Positions 31,710 through 40,994 of a stretch of 64,000 bases of DNA are shown piece by piece; positions within the stretch are counted from its first letter, which is position 1; each line of letters opens with the position of its first letter. The stretch comes from Plicaturopsis crispa FD-325 SS-3 (Eukaryota; Basidiomycota; Agaricomycetes; Amylocorticiales; Amylocorticiaceae): NCBI GenBank assembly GCA_000827205.1, contig KN832578.1, forward strand, positions 143,504 to 207,503, in the 5' to 3' direction. Position numbers and translations under genes: made by a program. The notes under the pieces are model-generated. The model made no database searches. It saw nothing but the letters and a program-made list of their open reading frames with translations, and was not told the DNA's origin.

Positions 31710-32410
31710 TCGTGAATCCCACGAGGAGCTATGAGCATGCTCCCATTGTATCGATGTTAATCTTGGACTCGTGCCCTCAGGCCTCACGAATAATTGTGTA
31801 TGATACTACTTTACGTCTTGTGCTACGCTTTCTTGTCTGTATTATAGCATCAGTATCGGTAGCTGTGTTTGTAATATACATACGTGCTAATGCGATCTTG
31901 CTAACCCCGTGTGGACATATACAGACGCTGCGATACGTGAATACCGACGCATAGTGCTTCGATTCTCGTAGACGTTGTTTGGTTCAGTGTGCTGTAGCCA
32001 AACAGTCTCAGCCACATTTTTCGCGGTTCAGCCTCCGAGAGTCAAAGGCAGCAGCCTGGAGGCGTCCGATTCAGAAGCCGAGAATGACTTGAGATTGACA
32101 CACGGCTACGGTATGCCGATTTTCGCAGCCTTTCCACGACGACAACATACCATCCCTGACAGAATCTATGAAGTGCGCAGCAAATGCGTCTCAGCCGTGC
32201 TGCAATAATAGCGAAGCGACTTGATTAAACTGTACCTATGAAGTGCGCAGCAAATGCGTCTAGTACAGTGGTAAGTAATGTAATGTAGTGTAGAGAATAC
32301 TATGAACAACATACCTCAGCCGTGCTGCAATAATAGCGAAGCGACTGAGGAAAAGAGATGAAGAGAAAAGTTTGCAAGAGTCCATGAATGCTGACAAAGA
32401 CTATGACGTC

Positions 32411-32446
32411 ATGAATTTCGACGCGTTGACTTGCGTCGAAATTCAT
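32411..32446. repeat. perfect 14 bp inverted repeat, 8 nt loop
   Basis: ATGAATTTCGACGC at 32411-32424 is the exact inverse of 32433-32446, separated by GTTGACTT. It would fold into a strong hairpin in RNA or single-stranded DNA. Confidence 0.9.
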
Positions 32447-32473
32447 AACCTCATTATAAGACCTTATATTCGC

Positions 32474-32499
32474 TTATATTCGATTATAATCGAATATAA
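32474..32499. repeat. perfect 26 bp palindrome
   Basis: TTATATTCGATTA and its inverse abut with no spacer. It is AT-rich and 27 bp from the preceding hairpin. It could be a protein-binding site or a mobile-element end. Confidence 0.9.
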
Positions 32500-32503
32500 T
32501 TCC

Positions 32504-32535
32504 CGGAGGTCCTGGGTTCAATTCCCGCTGGTGGA
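32504..32535 (+). other. tRNA B-box-like sequence
   Basis: GGAGGTCCTGGGTTCAATTC followed by CCGCTGGTGG resembles the T-arm and 3' part of a tRNA, including GGTTCAATTCC. No anticodon arm, D arm or matching 5' acceptor strand is found upstream, so this is at best a tRNA-derived (SINE-like) remnant. Confidence 0.3.
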
Positions 32536-32677
32536 AAACGTTTTGCAGGCCTGACAGACAAAGGATGTGTGCGGGCACCCCTCATATTCTGTCAATCCCG
32601 TTAGCATACATATACAGTTCAACAACGCACCAGGTCCGACGTGTCTGCAACTGCACACTTTCGCGATACTCGTCCCA

Positions 32678-33508
32678 ATGACGATTTCCGCTCCAGAAGA
32701 CCCCGATGACCGCGGTCACGGTGTGGGTATCTCACAATTACCCCCCGAGCTGATCCTTCAGATCCTCGACATCGCCGCCGCCTCGTCTACCGCCACCGCA
32801 CTCGCACTCTGCCGCGTCTCCTCCTGGGCCAAAAGCACGGCGCAGCCCCGCCTCCTGCACGCCGTCGCCCTCTCGACAGACCGCCAGCTGCACGCCTTCG
32901 AACGCGCCATCCTCACCGCGCGCTACGGCGCCCCGCAGCTCGCAATGGTGCGCTACCTATGGCTGCACGCGGACATGTACTACCTCGACCTGCCCGCGCA
33001 CTTCCCGCACCTCCTTGAGCTCGCCCTAACCCCCATGCACCTCCTACAGGCTGCACTCGAAGCGCCCGTCCCCGCGCCCCGCGTGACGCTCCTCCCGCTC
33101 CCTCCTCTGCACGCCGCGCGCCCGCTTGCGGAGCTGTGCAGCCTCGCGCGCACCGACCCCGCGGTCCTGGCGCGCGTGACGCACCTCTCGTGCGCGCTGC
33201 TCGACACGATGGCGCTGCCTTTGCTCCCGGCGTTCCCGCATCTCACGCACCTCGCCGTGTCGGGGGAGTATCCGCGCGCCGAGCTGGAGGAATTGTGCGT
33301 CGGCGCGCGGTCGCTGCGGGCACTGATACTCGTGCTGTACACGGATGTGGATCGCGGTTTCCTGGCGGCGTTGCGCGAGCGGTTTCCGAATGTGTACGTT
33401 TTGGAGGGGGAGGGCCATGCGACGGTGGAGGGGTGGCTGGAGAAAGCTCGAGCGGGGGATGGTTTTTGGGACAGAGCCGTGCGATTGTGCGATGAGATGG
33501 AAACGTGA
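32678..33508 (+). CDS. F-box-like protein (short family), 276 aa
   Basis: Intronless. The start at 32678 (MTISAPEDPDD) is the last ATG before the F-box-like motif LPPELILQILDIAAASSTAT; an upstream in-frame ATG at 32567 is possible but lacks paralogue support. It has SWAKSTAQPRLLHAVALST, FPHLLELALTPMHLL, RVTLLPLPP, VTHLSCALL, FPHLTHLAV, LRALILVLYTD, FPNVYVLEGEG and the signature GWLEKARAGDGFWDRAVR. It is the shortest intact member. Confidence 0.78.
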   Translation: MTISAPEDPDDRGHGVGISQLPPELILQILDIAAASSTATALALCRVSSWAKSTAQPRLLHAVALSTDRQLHAFERAILTARYGAPQLAMVRYLWLHADMYYLDLPAHFPHLLELALTPMHLLQAALEAPVPAPRVTLLPLPPLHAARPLAELCSLARTDPAVLARVTHLSCALLDTMALPLLPAFPHLTHLAVSGEYPRAELEELCVGARSLRALILVLYTDVDRGFLAALRERFPNVYVLEGEGHATVEGWLEKARAGDGFWDRAVRLCDEMET

Positions 33509-33720
33509 ACTTGCCTTCCCGTGTGCTGTATGATATTGTGGCCCCACAAACCACGTTCTGTAGGACCGTGCGAGTCGCAACCTACATGCTTGTTTCAAAC
33601 TTGGGTTCGATACATATAATAGAGTCAAACTCAACGCACCTTCTCTAGGCGCTGAGCGCGTCAGGCCGGCCCGGTGCATTGCGTAGGTGTGCGATAGCTT
33701 GTTCTTAGCTTGTTCCTGCT

Positions 33721-33780
33721 TGTGTGTGGTTGGACGAAGTGAGGGGAGGGGATAGCGTTTGGGATAGGGCAGTTTGGTGA
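33721..33780 (+). pseudogene. relic C-terminus of a short-family F-box-like gene
   Basis: Twenty codons read CVWLDEVRGGDSVWDRAVW and stop, the family terminal signature with no upstream gene. It is most like the end of the gene at 36060-37031. It shows that a further copy once lay here. Confidence 0.75.
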
Positions 33781-34144
33781 GACGTGACAGCCAAATTTGT
33801 GCGTAATGTATGCTTACTCGCGACCGCAGAACGGGGTAAGACTGGAGTCGTCGCACAGCAGGGCCCGCGGTGGATGTTATACCCAAGCTACAGGCACGTT
33901 CTGAAGTGTTTAGTGGTATCGTTGAGGGTGCATGACTTTCAGCTTCAGGAGGCACAGAGAGAGATGGAAAATCAGACTTTGGATTCACTTGCATACTGAT
34001 AGAATAAGACGTTTATACGAAATCTGATGATATAGCTAGCAACCCGTCAGTTAGGCACCAAATTCTTGGGTAGAAAGCGGCACGTACGTGGATCCTCCTC
34101 TACGACGGTTGCAACAGTCCTGAGCAAATTGAGTGAAGACGGAG

Positions 34145-35545
34145 TCATTTTGGACATCGCGTGCCCGGTAAAGCAGATGGTGGGGACCACAACCCCTTCC
34201 TACATCGATCCTCCAGGAGTTCGTGCATTCCACGGGCGTGGGCGGGCACGAGCGCGGTCCTAAAAGTGATCTTATGCACGTCGAGACCAAGAGGTGTTCC
34301 TTCAGAGCTGCGCAAAAGCAGCGTACAGGGGTCGAACACATCGAACACTAGGTGTGAAAGCTGCGGGAATGCCTCCATGATTCCCTCCGCGTCATCATTG
34401 TCCCATGGGCAGTCATCGACTGACAAGTTCCGCACGGAGGGGAGCCTGCAGGGTGAGGACGCATGAAGGTGTTTTAACGTGTCAACAAAGCCAGGGTCAA
34501 AAGCTAGGATATTTTTGAACACCACGGTGTCAAGGACTGGTGCGAGTATAAATGCGAGAATAAATGTAGTTTGACCAGGGTAGAGGTCATCGTGGGGAGC
34601 AATGCATATTGAGCGTAGACACGGCAGTGTTACTGGGACGCATGCGGGGAAGGTGTCTATGGCGGGCCATTGCGAGGTACAATCATCCCGGATGATAAGT
34701 CGTTCCAGCGAGACGAAAGAGTTCAAGAAGTCTCGAAATTCATTGAGTGACATTGATGGGCTCCGGGTACTGAGCTCTAGGCTTGTGATGGCATGGCATG
34801 GCGGGAATAGTGTATGCGGACTCATGCAGTTATAGACGAGGTCCCGCAAGGAGGGCGCACCACCTTGAAAAAGTGATATTGATGGCGCTGCTATTCGCAT
34901 GCTGTTGACACGTCTCGTTCCAACAGTGAATTTTCGAAGTCTGGGCGCATATGCGCGACGGAGCTGTCCTCCCACGTCGTGCAGGATTTGCATTGTATCC
35001 ATCTGAAGGGTGAAGGATTCCCAGCGCTGGATGTGGTTGCACATGAGGTTCATCAATACAAGAGACCGTGTCGGACTCGGAGGCATAGCATCTTTGCTGC
35101 CGAACGTCAGAGTCAAGCCGGCAGCCCCGGAGCGTGCGAGGACCGCGTCGAGGATGGCCAGGTCAACGCCGCACGTATTATTGATGCGAATGACTTTCCA
35201 GAGGCCGCACAGATGGAGTGCGACCGTTCTCCAGTGTCTCGAGACGCACGAGACAGCCGACCGGAAGGGCAGTTGTGCGCTCCAAGTCGACGAACGTTTG
35301 CGTATCTGATGATATGGGGGGTCCAAGCGATTACCAGCCTCGAAGATCATGGAAAGAACCTCTGGTGGCAACTTTGCGACGGGAACGTTTCTGTTGTTGA
35401 TCTCAGCGAAACGGGCGCGCTGACGCGCGAGTGATAGTTTGACCTCCTTGAGCTCGCGCTTCAGCTGGCACCGTTTGTCGTCGAGTTGCGAGATGGCCTG
35501 CCCGACGCAGAACAGCTCCTGGGATTCGTCGAGGTTGCCACTCAT
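34145..35545 (-). CDS. Coiled-coil F-box protein (long family), frameshifted 3' end
   Basis: Start at 35545 (MSGNLDESQELF). Residues about 12-50 form a coiled coil (AISQLDDKRCQLKRELKEV). A canonical basidiomycete F-box follows: VAKLPPEVLSMIFEAGN, then AVSCVSRHWRTVAL and LWKVIRI. The rest has leucine-rich repeat character. Compared with the paralogue at 37252-38754 one base is missing in the CCCCTT run near 34193-34199. The predicted protein therefore ends GLWSPPSALPGTRCPK. In the shifted frame the homologous tail continues VVVPTICFTGHAMSKM... to a stop at 34047, still well preserved. The loss of about 45 residues is recent, or a sequencing error. Likely SCF adaptor. Confidence 0.8.
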   Translation of the reverse strand: MSGNLDESQELFCVGQAISQLDDKRCQLKRELKEVKLSLARQRARFAEINNRNVPVAKLPPEVLSMIFEAGNRLDPPYHQIRKRSSTWSAQLPFRSAVSCVSRHWRTVALHLCGLWKVIRINNTCGVDLAILDAVLARSGAAGLTLTFGSKDAMPPSPTRSLVLMNLMCNHIQRWESFTLQMDTMQILHDVGGQLRRAYAPRLRKFTVGTRRVNSMRIAAPSISLFQGGAPSLRDLVYNCMSPHTLFPPCHAITSLELSTRSPSMSLNEFRDFLNSFVSLERLIIRDDCTSQWPAIDTFPACVPVTLPCLRSICIAPHDDLYPGQTTFILAFILAPVLDTVVFKNILAFDPGFVDTLKHLHASSPCRLPSVRNLSVDDCPWDNDDAEGIMEAFPQLSHLVFDVFDPCTLLLRSSEGTPLGLDVHKITFRTALVPAHARGMHELLEDRCRKGLWSPPSALPGTRCPK

Positions 35546-36059
35546 GACGTTAAGACCTGTTTTCAAAGTTCAAAATGTTATGGCTGCAGGAGAGAAGCAT
35601 GAGACGCACGATCGACGGTGCTGCAGTGGTTTAATTACTACGCGTCCCTCCCTCGAATTTTCAATTACAGGCCAAAGAAAGAGATGTTCAAAGAGTCGTA
35701 AGGAAAAGCTGGACAGATTTCTGTGCGTATGCGGGACCCTGGTTTGCAAACGACGTTGTCACGTTAAGCCTCGAAAATGAGAACGAGCCTGAGACGCCTT
35801 GAACTTGCCCATAGGTCAGCTAGCCACGTGGCACGCCCACACCTGGGTGACACTAAGTTACCTGGACCTGCTGCTCTCCTTCGACCGTACAACTGATTTG
35901 GGCATACCGTATCGTCGCGTTGTCGCCTATACGACTCAAGTAGGCGGACCACAATATCCTCTAGCTAGTAGCACTGCAACAGTGAGAATTTTCTCTACAG
36001 GACGTTGTAACAAAATTGTGACTACTGGCATCAACCGTATAGCAGCACTTGCGCATGCT

Positions 36060-37031
36060 ATGATCATGCCGGATTTTGTGGCAAACCGCAACCAAACTGC
36101 AGCTTACTCGCAATTACCACCTGAGCTCATCCTGAAAATCTTCGATATCGCCGCTGCCTCGTCGAAGTCTACAGCACTAGCGCTATGTCTCGTCTCCTCG
36201 TGGGCCTGCAACCTCGCGCGCCGCCGCCTTCTCGACACGGTCACAATTTCGACGAAGCTGCAAATGGAGGCCCTACTTTGTGCAGTCGAAGGCCCCCGCG
36301 GCGACTTGGCGGCCGTGCGTCACCTGTGGCTAGCGCACAATGAGCGCCACGACTGCATTATCGCCCGGCTCCCCAATCTCGCCGACCTCGCCCTCACACC
36401 CTACAGCCTGTATCACAGCCTCTGGGAGACAGAAAGCCCCACAACCCCGCCGATCCCGTCGATCGCCGCCCCGGACAACGCTTTGCGCCTCACCGTCATT
36501 CCGTCCGCGTCCGACGGGTACGCCTTGACGCGCCTCCTGACAGGCGCCAATGCCGCACAGAGCAAGCTAAACAGGGCGGGGCGCAATGCTACCCACCTCT
36601 CCTACGCGCTGTTCCGCAAGGACGCGTACATTGCAATGCTGCTGCGGACGACGGTGCTGCGGGTGCTTCCTACGTTTCCGCACCTCACGCACCTCGCGGT
36701 CGCATGGCCTGGTAGCCGCACGCCACTACCGCGCGAAGCGCTGGACGCGTTCTGCGAGAACGCACTCATTGCCGTGCCGGCGCTTCGCGCCTTGGTGGTC
36801 GTGATGTCCGCGGAGGCGCGCGCAGAATACGCAGCCGAGGACACGGCATTTCCGAGCTCGCTATGCGAGCAGTGTCCACACGTGTATGTTGTGGAGGAGT
36901 CGCAAGGCGAGCCTGTGGATATGTGGTTAGAGGAAGTGAGGGGAGGGGACAGCGTTTGGGAGAGGGCAGCTCGGTCAGGCGCGACGGTCAGAATTGTGTG
37001 TGCTCTGAGCCCACTCTTGACCGCGGAATGA
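36060..37031 (+). CDS. F-box-like protein (short family), 323 aa
   Basis: Intronless. I start at 36060 (MIMPDFVANRN; 36066 equally possible) because upstream codons show no paralogue similarity. It has LPPELILKIFDIAAASSKST, SWACNLARRRLLDTVTIST, LPNLADLALTPYSLYHSLW, LRLTVIPSASDGYAL, THLSYALFRKDAY, FPHLTHLAVAW, LRALVVVMSAEARAEY and the signature MWLEEVRGGDSVWERAAR. An extra 16-residue tail follows the signature (to LLTAE). It is a sister of the gene at 17510-18406, in the opposite orientation. Confidence 0.78.
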   Translation: MIMPDFVANRNQTAAYSQLPPELILKIFDIAAASSKSTALALCLVSSWACNLARRRLLDTVTISTKLQMEALLCAVEGPRGDLAAVRHLWLAHNERHDCIIARLPNLADLALTPYSLYHSLWETESPTTPPIPSIAAPDNALRLTVIPSASDGYALTRLLTGANAAQSKLNRAGRNATHLSYALFRKDAYIAMLLRTTVLRVLPTFPHLTHLAVAWPGSRTPLPREALDAFCENALIAVPALRALVVVMSAEARAEYAAEDTAFPSSLCEQCPHVYVVEESQGEPVDMWLEEVRGGDSVWERAARSGATVRIVCALSPLLTAE

Positions 37032-37240
37032 GGTCCAACTGTATGCTCGCCACGCGGCAAGCCCGCCGTCAATCATGTTGGATCCGCTCGTCCCAACAGG
37101 ACGCCATCGCTACGCGATACCTCCATCAAGTCGTGTTCTATGCATATTCTGGTCTTTTGTCGAAGCAGAGTCAAGATGTAGAGTATGTTGCTCTATCGCA
37201 CAATCACTTGTAGCGTAGAATGTTCAGAACAGGGATATAA

Positions 37241-37264
37241 CTAGTTACCCGTCAGTGCACGGGT
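37241..37264 (-). mobile_element. Helitron-like 3' terminus
   Basis: Read on the minus strand: a perfect hairpin ACCCGT-GCACTG-ACGGGT, then AA, CTAG and T. A hairpin a few bases before CTRR inserted 5' of a T is the Helitron 3' end. The stop codon of the minus-strand F-box gene (37252-37254) lies in the hairpin loop. Confidence 0.45.
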
Positions 37265-38754
37265 GTATATATAGAAAAAAGGGACGTACACTCATCCTCC
37301 TCTATGACGGTGACAACGCTCTTGAGTAAATCGAGCGAATCCGAGCTCATTCTAGACATCGCCTGCCCGGTGAAGCAGATGATAGGGACAAGGACACCCT
37401 TCCTGCTTCGATCTTCTAGGAGCTCGTGCAATTTACGGACATGGGTAGGCAAAAGTGCAGTCTTGAATGTGATTTTCTGCACATCGAGACCAAGAGGTAC
37501 TCCTTCGGAGCTGCGCAGAAGCGGGTGGCAGGGGCTGTCCCTGGGGTTGAACTCGTTGAGTATGATATGCGAAAGCCGAGGGAATACTTCCATGATTCCC
37601 TCAGCGTTATCATCCTCCCATTGGCAGTAGCTAACTGACATAGTCCGCACGGCGGGGAGTCTGCAGGGTGTGTACGCCAGGCCGTGACGCATCGCGTCGA
37701 AGAAACCACGGTCAAATTCCAGAAGATTGCTAAACGCCACGGTGTCGAGGAGTGGTGCGCGTATAAATGCGAGAGGAAGTGTGGTGCCGTGAGGGCTCAA
37801 GAAATCGTCGGGAGCGATGCAGATTGAGCGTAAGCACGGTAGTGTCGCTGGGTATGTGTGGGCGGCAGGCCATGCCAAGGCACAATTGTCCCGGATGATA
37901 AGCTCTTCAAGGCAAGCAAAATGGTTGAGGGTGGAGCGGAACTCGTCAAACGTCATTAATTTACGCTGGGTACCGAGGTCCAAGCTGGTGATGGCGTGGT
38001 ATGGCGGGACTACATAACGCGGGCTGACGCAATTGTAAACGAGGGCTCGTAAGGAGGGCGCACCGCCCTGGAAGATTGGCATCGGTTGCACGAGTAATCG
38101 CGCACCAATGGCGCATCTCGAGCTCACACTGAAATCCCGAAGTCTTGGGGCATATGCGTGACGGAGCCATCCCAGCACGTCGTGCAGAATATCCATTGTT
38201 CCCATCTGAAGCGCGAAGGATTCCCAACGCTGGATGTGGGTGCAGATGAGGTTCATCAGAGACCGTGTCGGAGGCGTGCCGTCGCTTCCGACGAACGTTA
38301 GAGATAATCCGGCAGCCCCGGAGCGTGCGAGGATTGCATCCAGGATAGCCAAGTCGATGTTGACCGTGCCTCTAATACGGACGGCTCTCCAGAGGCTTTC
38401 AACACGAAGTGCGACCGCTCTCCAGTGTGTCGAGACGGACGAGACCGCTGACCGGAAGGGCAGTACTGGCATCCGAGTCGACAAACACCAGATCTTCTGA
38501 CGGCCATCTGCATATGGCGGGTCCAAGTGATTACCGGCCTCGAAGATCATGGAAAGGATTTCTGGTGGCAGTCTTGCAACTCGCACGTTTTCGTTCTTAA
38601 GCTGGGAGAATTGTATGCGTTTGTGCGCCAGCGATAGTTCGACCTGCTCGAGCTCGCGCTTCAGCTGGGACTGTTTTTCCTGGAGCCGGGAGATGGCCTG
38701 GCCGACGCTATTAAGCAGCTCCTGGGATCCGTCCGAGTCGAGGTCCTCACTCAT
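37252..38754 (-). CDS. Coiled-coil F-box protein (long family), 500 aa
   Basis: Start at 38754 (MSEDLDSDGSQELLN). A coiled coil spans about residues 15-60 (AISRLQEKQSQLKRELEQV). The F-box is VARLPPEILSMIFEAGNHLDP, followed by AVSSVSTHWRAVALRVESLW. Leucine-rich strands follow (LPCLRSICIAPDD, LPAVRTMSVSYCQW, FPRLSHIILNEF). The C-terminal block HELLEDRSRKG, VPIICFTGQAMSRM, ends FSIYTPVH with the stop in a Helitron-like hairpin. It is intact and serves as reference for the frameshifted copy at 34145-35545. It probably recruits a substrate to an SCF ubiquitin ligase. Confidence 0.85.
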   Translation of the reverse strand: MSEDLDSDGSQELLNSVGQAISRLQEKQSQLKRELEQVELSLAHKRIQFSQLKNENVRVARLPPEILSMIFEAGNHLDPPYADGRQKIWCLSTRMPVLPFRSAVSSVSTHWRAVALRVESLWRAVRIRGTVNIDLAILDAILARSGAAGLSLTFVGSDGTPPTRSLMNLICTHIQRWESFALQMGTMDILHDVLGWLRHAYAPRLRDFSVSSRCAIGARLLVQPMPIFQGGAPSLRALVYNCVSPRYVVPPYHAITSLDLGTQRKLMTFDEFRSTLNHFACLEELIIRDNCALAWPAAHTYPATLPCLRSICIAPDDFLSPHGTTLPLAFIRAPLLDTVAFSNLLEFDRGFFDAMRHGLAYTPCRLPAVRTMSVSYCQWEDDNAEGIMEVFPRLSHIILNEFNPRDSPCHPLLRSSEGVPLGLDVQKITFKTALLPTHVRKLHELLEDRSRKGVLVPIICFTGQAMSRMSSDSLDLLKSVVTVIEEDECTSLFSIYTPVH

Positions 38755-39186
38755 GGCGCTAAAGACGAAAAACGCAATTATATACCACGACTGCATGAGA
38801 GAAGTATTCAAATGGAGACGCGTCGCGGTCTGTCGCGGTCCTGCCAGTGCGTACTCACTTGGTATTACGCGCTTTCCCCTCGTTTCCAGTGTCGACAGGA
38901 TGTCCCAACAGGTGTAAAGAATACCTAGACGCTTTTCTCGTTGTAAGTACTTATGCTGGTACGCAGACGCCTACAGACGCCTACCCCATGCGTTGTTTGT
39001 GTCAGTTTGTGTCCCGCCGCGGCTAGCAGCACAGCCACCAAGGCTGGAGTCTACAACCACTCTCTCGTAAACTTATATGAAAGTGTTTCTCTTTTCCAAC
39101 AACGGTTCTTGTGAATAAAGGTGCAACGAGTAAGTGTGAATCAAAACGATGTAAACGAGGGGCTACCGTCTCGTACTAGCAAGAAC

Positions 39187-40158
39187 TCAGGATGCCGTCG
39201 CACCTTGCCGAATGGCTCTCTGCCAGATACTGTCTCCCGTGCGAATTTCTGCCAGCCAACTCTCCGCCGAAACTTTGCATGGGTCCCATTCCTGCGTAGT
39301 CAACGTGTGCGCCGAAAGTACTTCCGGGGATCCATCCACGTCGACGATGCATACGCGCGGAAATTTCTCGCGCAGCGACGCGAAGTACACTGTGCCTCCG
39401 TCCGGGTAACTCGCGCGCGCAGACGCCGTCACCCCGAGGACTAGCGTTTGCATTGACGGGTGCTTGAGGATCTCAGCGCATACCAGCTCGAAGTCCTCCA
39501 AGTACTCACACGGCGCAGTGGGCAGGGCCACTGCAAGGTGCGTGAGGCGCGGGAAGCGGTTCAGCAAGTTCCACGCCCAGAAGATCGCGACGTTGATGCT
39601 GACGTTGTCCGCGTGCAGCACGAAGGACAGGTGCGTCGTTCGCACGAGCAGCGCGGGGTTCCAGACCTCCCACGAATAGAGGCGCTCGAGGTGTGGCCCG
39701 GTGTATGGGGACGGCAGAAGCGTGAGGCGCAGGACGCGGCTGTTCTCTGGTGCGGGGGTATCATCAGGGTCATCGCGGTCGCCTTTCCCGCAGGTGGTGT
39801 AGGATAGGTAGGAAGGGCTGATAGCGAGATCGGTGAGGCCGGTGAGCTGGCCAAGTGCATCGTCTAAACCTTCGCTTGGGGCCACCCACAGATGGCGCAC
39901 GAGCGCAAGAGTATCAGCGCAGTCTAGCGCAGGCAAGACTGCGTGCTCGAACGCGTCCCTTTGATCATACGTCGCGAGCACGACGGTGTCCAGGAGATGG
40001 GGTCGCGCGAGCTTGCGCGCCCACGAGGAGACGAGGCAGAGCGCGAGTGCGGTGGGCGTCGAGGATGCGGCGGCGATTTCAAGGATCATGACGATCAGCT
40101 CGGATGGCAGTGAGTAGAACGTCGCAGCGTCCTGTGCTGGGGCAGAATCTGGCTCCAT
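39187..40158 (-). CDS. F-box-like protein (short family), 323 aa
   Basis: Intronless; start at 40158 (MEPDSAPAQDAATFYS). It has LPSELIVMILEIAAASSTPT, SWARKLARPHLLDTVVLAT, LTGLTDLAISPSYLSYTTC, LRLTLLPSPYTGPHLERL, TTHLSFVLHADN, FPRLTHLAVALPTAP, LVLGVTASARASYPDGG and the signature SWLAEIRTGDSIWQRAIR. From the F-box region to the 3' flank it is nearly the same as the gene at 19013-19969 about 20 kb away, including DNA past the stop (GATGTAAACGAGGGGCTACC). Its N-terminus and promoter differ from that gene. Confidence 0.8.
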   Translation of the reverse strand: MEPDSAPAQDAATFYSLPSELIVMILEIAAASSTPTALALCLVSSWARKLARPHLLDTVVLATYDQRDAFEHAVLPALDCADTLALVRHLWVAPSEGLDDALGQLTGLTDLAISPSYLSYTTCGKGDRDDPDDTPAPENSRVLRLTLLPSPYTGPHLERLYSWEVWNPALLVRTTHLSFVLHADNVSINVAIFWAWNLLNRFPRLTHLAVALPTAPCEYLEDFELVCAEILKHPSMQTLVLGVTASARASYPDGGTVYFASLREKFPRVCIVDVDGSPEVLSAHTLTTQEWDPCKVSAESWLAEIRTGDSIWQRAIRQGATAS

Positions 40159-40994
40159 CGTGGGACTCGAGAAAATCCCGTCTGTTGGTTGGTGGATTGA
40201 GATCTGCGTACTGCACGTATCACCAGGCATAACAGATCATCCTTACCTGGATATGCTCTACAATATGTATGTGGCTGCGCTCGTCGATGGAGGATGGAAG
40301 GAAGGTTGAGTGAAGTCGGCGTATGTTATCGGCTTCAAGCTTCAAGACTCGTGCATGCAGTTTTCGCGAGGCTAAGTATCGGTGATGCATATCATATACT
40401 TCCAGTCCGCGAAACAGGCTTGCAAGTGCTCACCGCATGCCCCCAAGCGAAAACAGTTCCAGGTGTTTGTGGAGAGCTTTAAATTGTTGGACGCCGTTCA
40501 GGTATTATTCTCGTCTGCGTGTGTGCATCCTCTCACGGCTGAGCCGGGTCGATATTTTTGTAGACCGTAGCAAGACTGGCGAATAGACGAATATCCTACA
40601 GAGAGAGTCACCACCCAGAGACCACAGATCTGAGATTCGAATGTGTGACGTAAGTGGTGGCACAGTACAGAAGCAAGCGCAACGAGACCGGCCCGGGGCT
40701 GCCTCACGCCTACACGCACCAAGACGCACCACCACCACCACCCGCCATCTTGCAATTGCCCGCTGTTTGAACACAAGCTGTCCACGCGTAAGGCCATTGC
40801 ACTGCTCGGTCTAGCATTAATATTATAGTAGGATACCAGACGGGCCCTAGACTCCTACTACACCACAGGCGGTAAGTAGTACGCGGATAGACGCGGATCT
40901 ACATGTCTGGAAAACGTGCGTTATGGACTCAAGAACATCAGGGTGCGCTTACTAGGAATCAGTACATTCGGCTCGCGACGCTCTCAGGCGTGCT
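40159..40994. other. divergent intergenic region, no gene seen
   Basis: This lies between divergent F-box-like genes. A CACCAC run sits at about 40727-40742. No gene or element recognised. Confidence 0.45.

Larger units (their letters stand above)
31710..32677. other. intergenic with repeats and palindromes
   Basis: No gene is seen. 31964-32016 resembles 42195-42246 (TCTCGTAG.CGTTGTTTGGTTC). Direct repeats CTATGAAGTGCGCAGCAAAT (32166, 32237) and CAGCCGTGCTGCAATAATAG (32192, 32314) lie in the middle. Two palindromes and a tRNA B-box-like site follow (separate entries). A basal promoter for the 32678 gene must lie at the right end. Confidence 0.6.

Noticed and set aside
32504-32535. Complete tRNA gene
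   Set aside because: Only a T-arm-like part is present; no D arm, anticodon arm or acceptor partner could be found.
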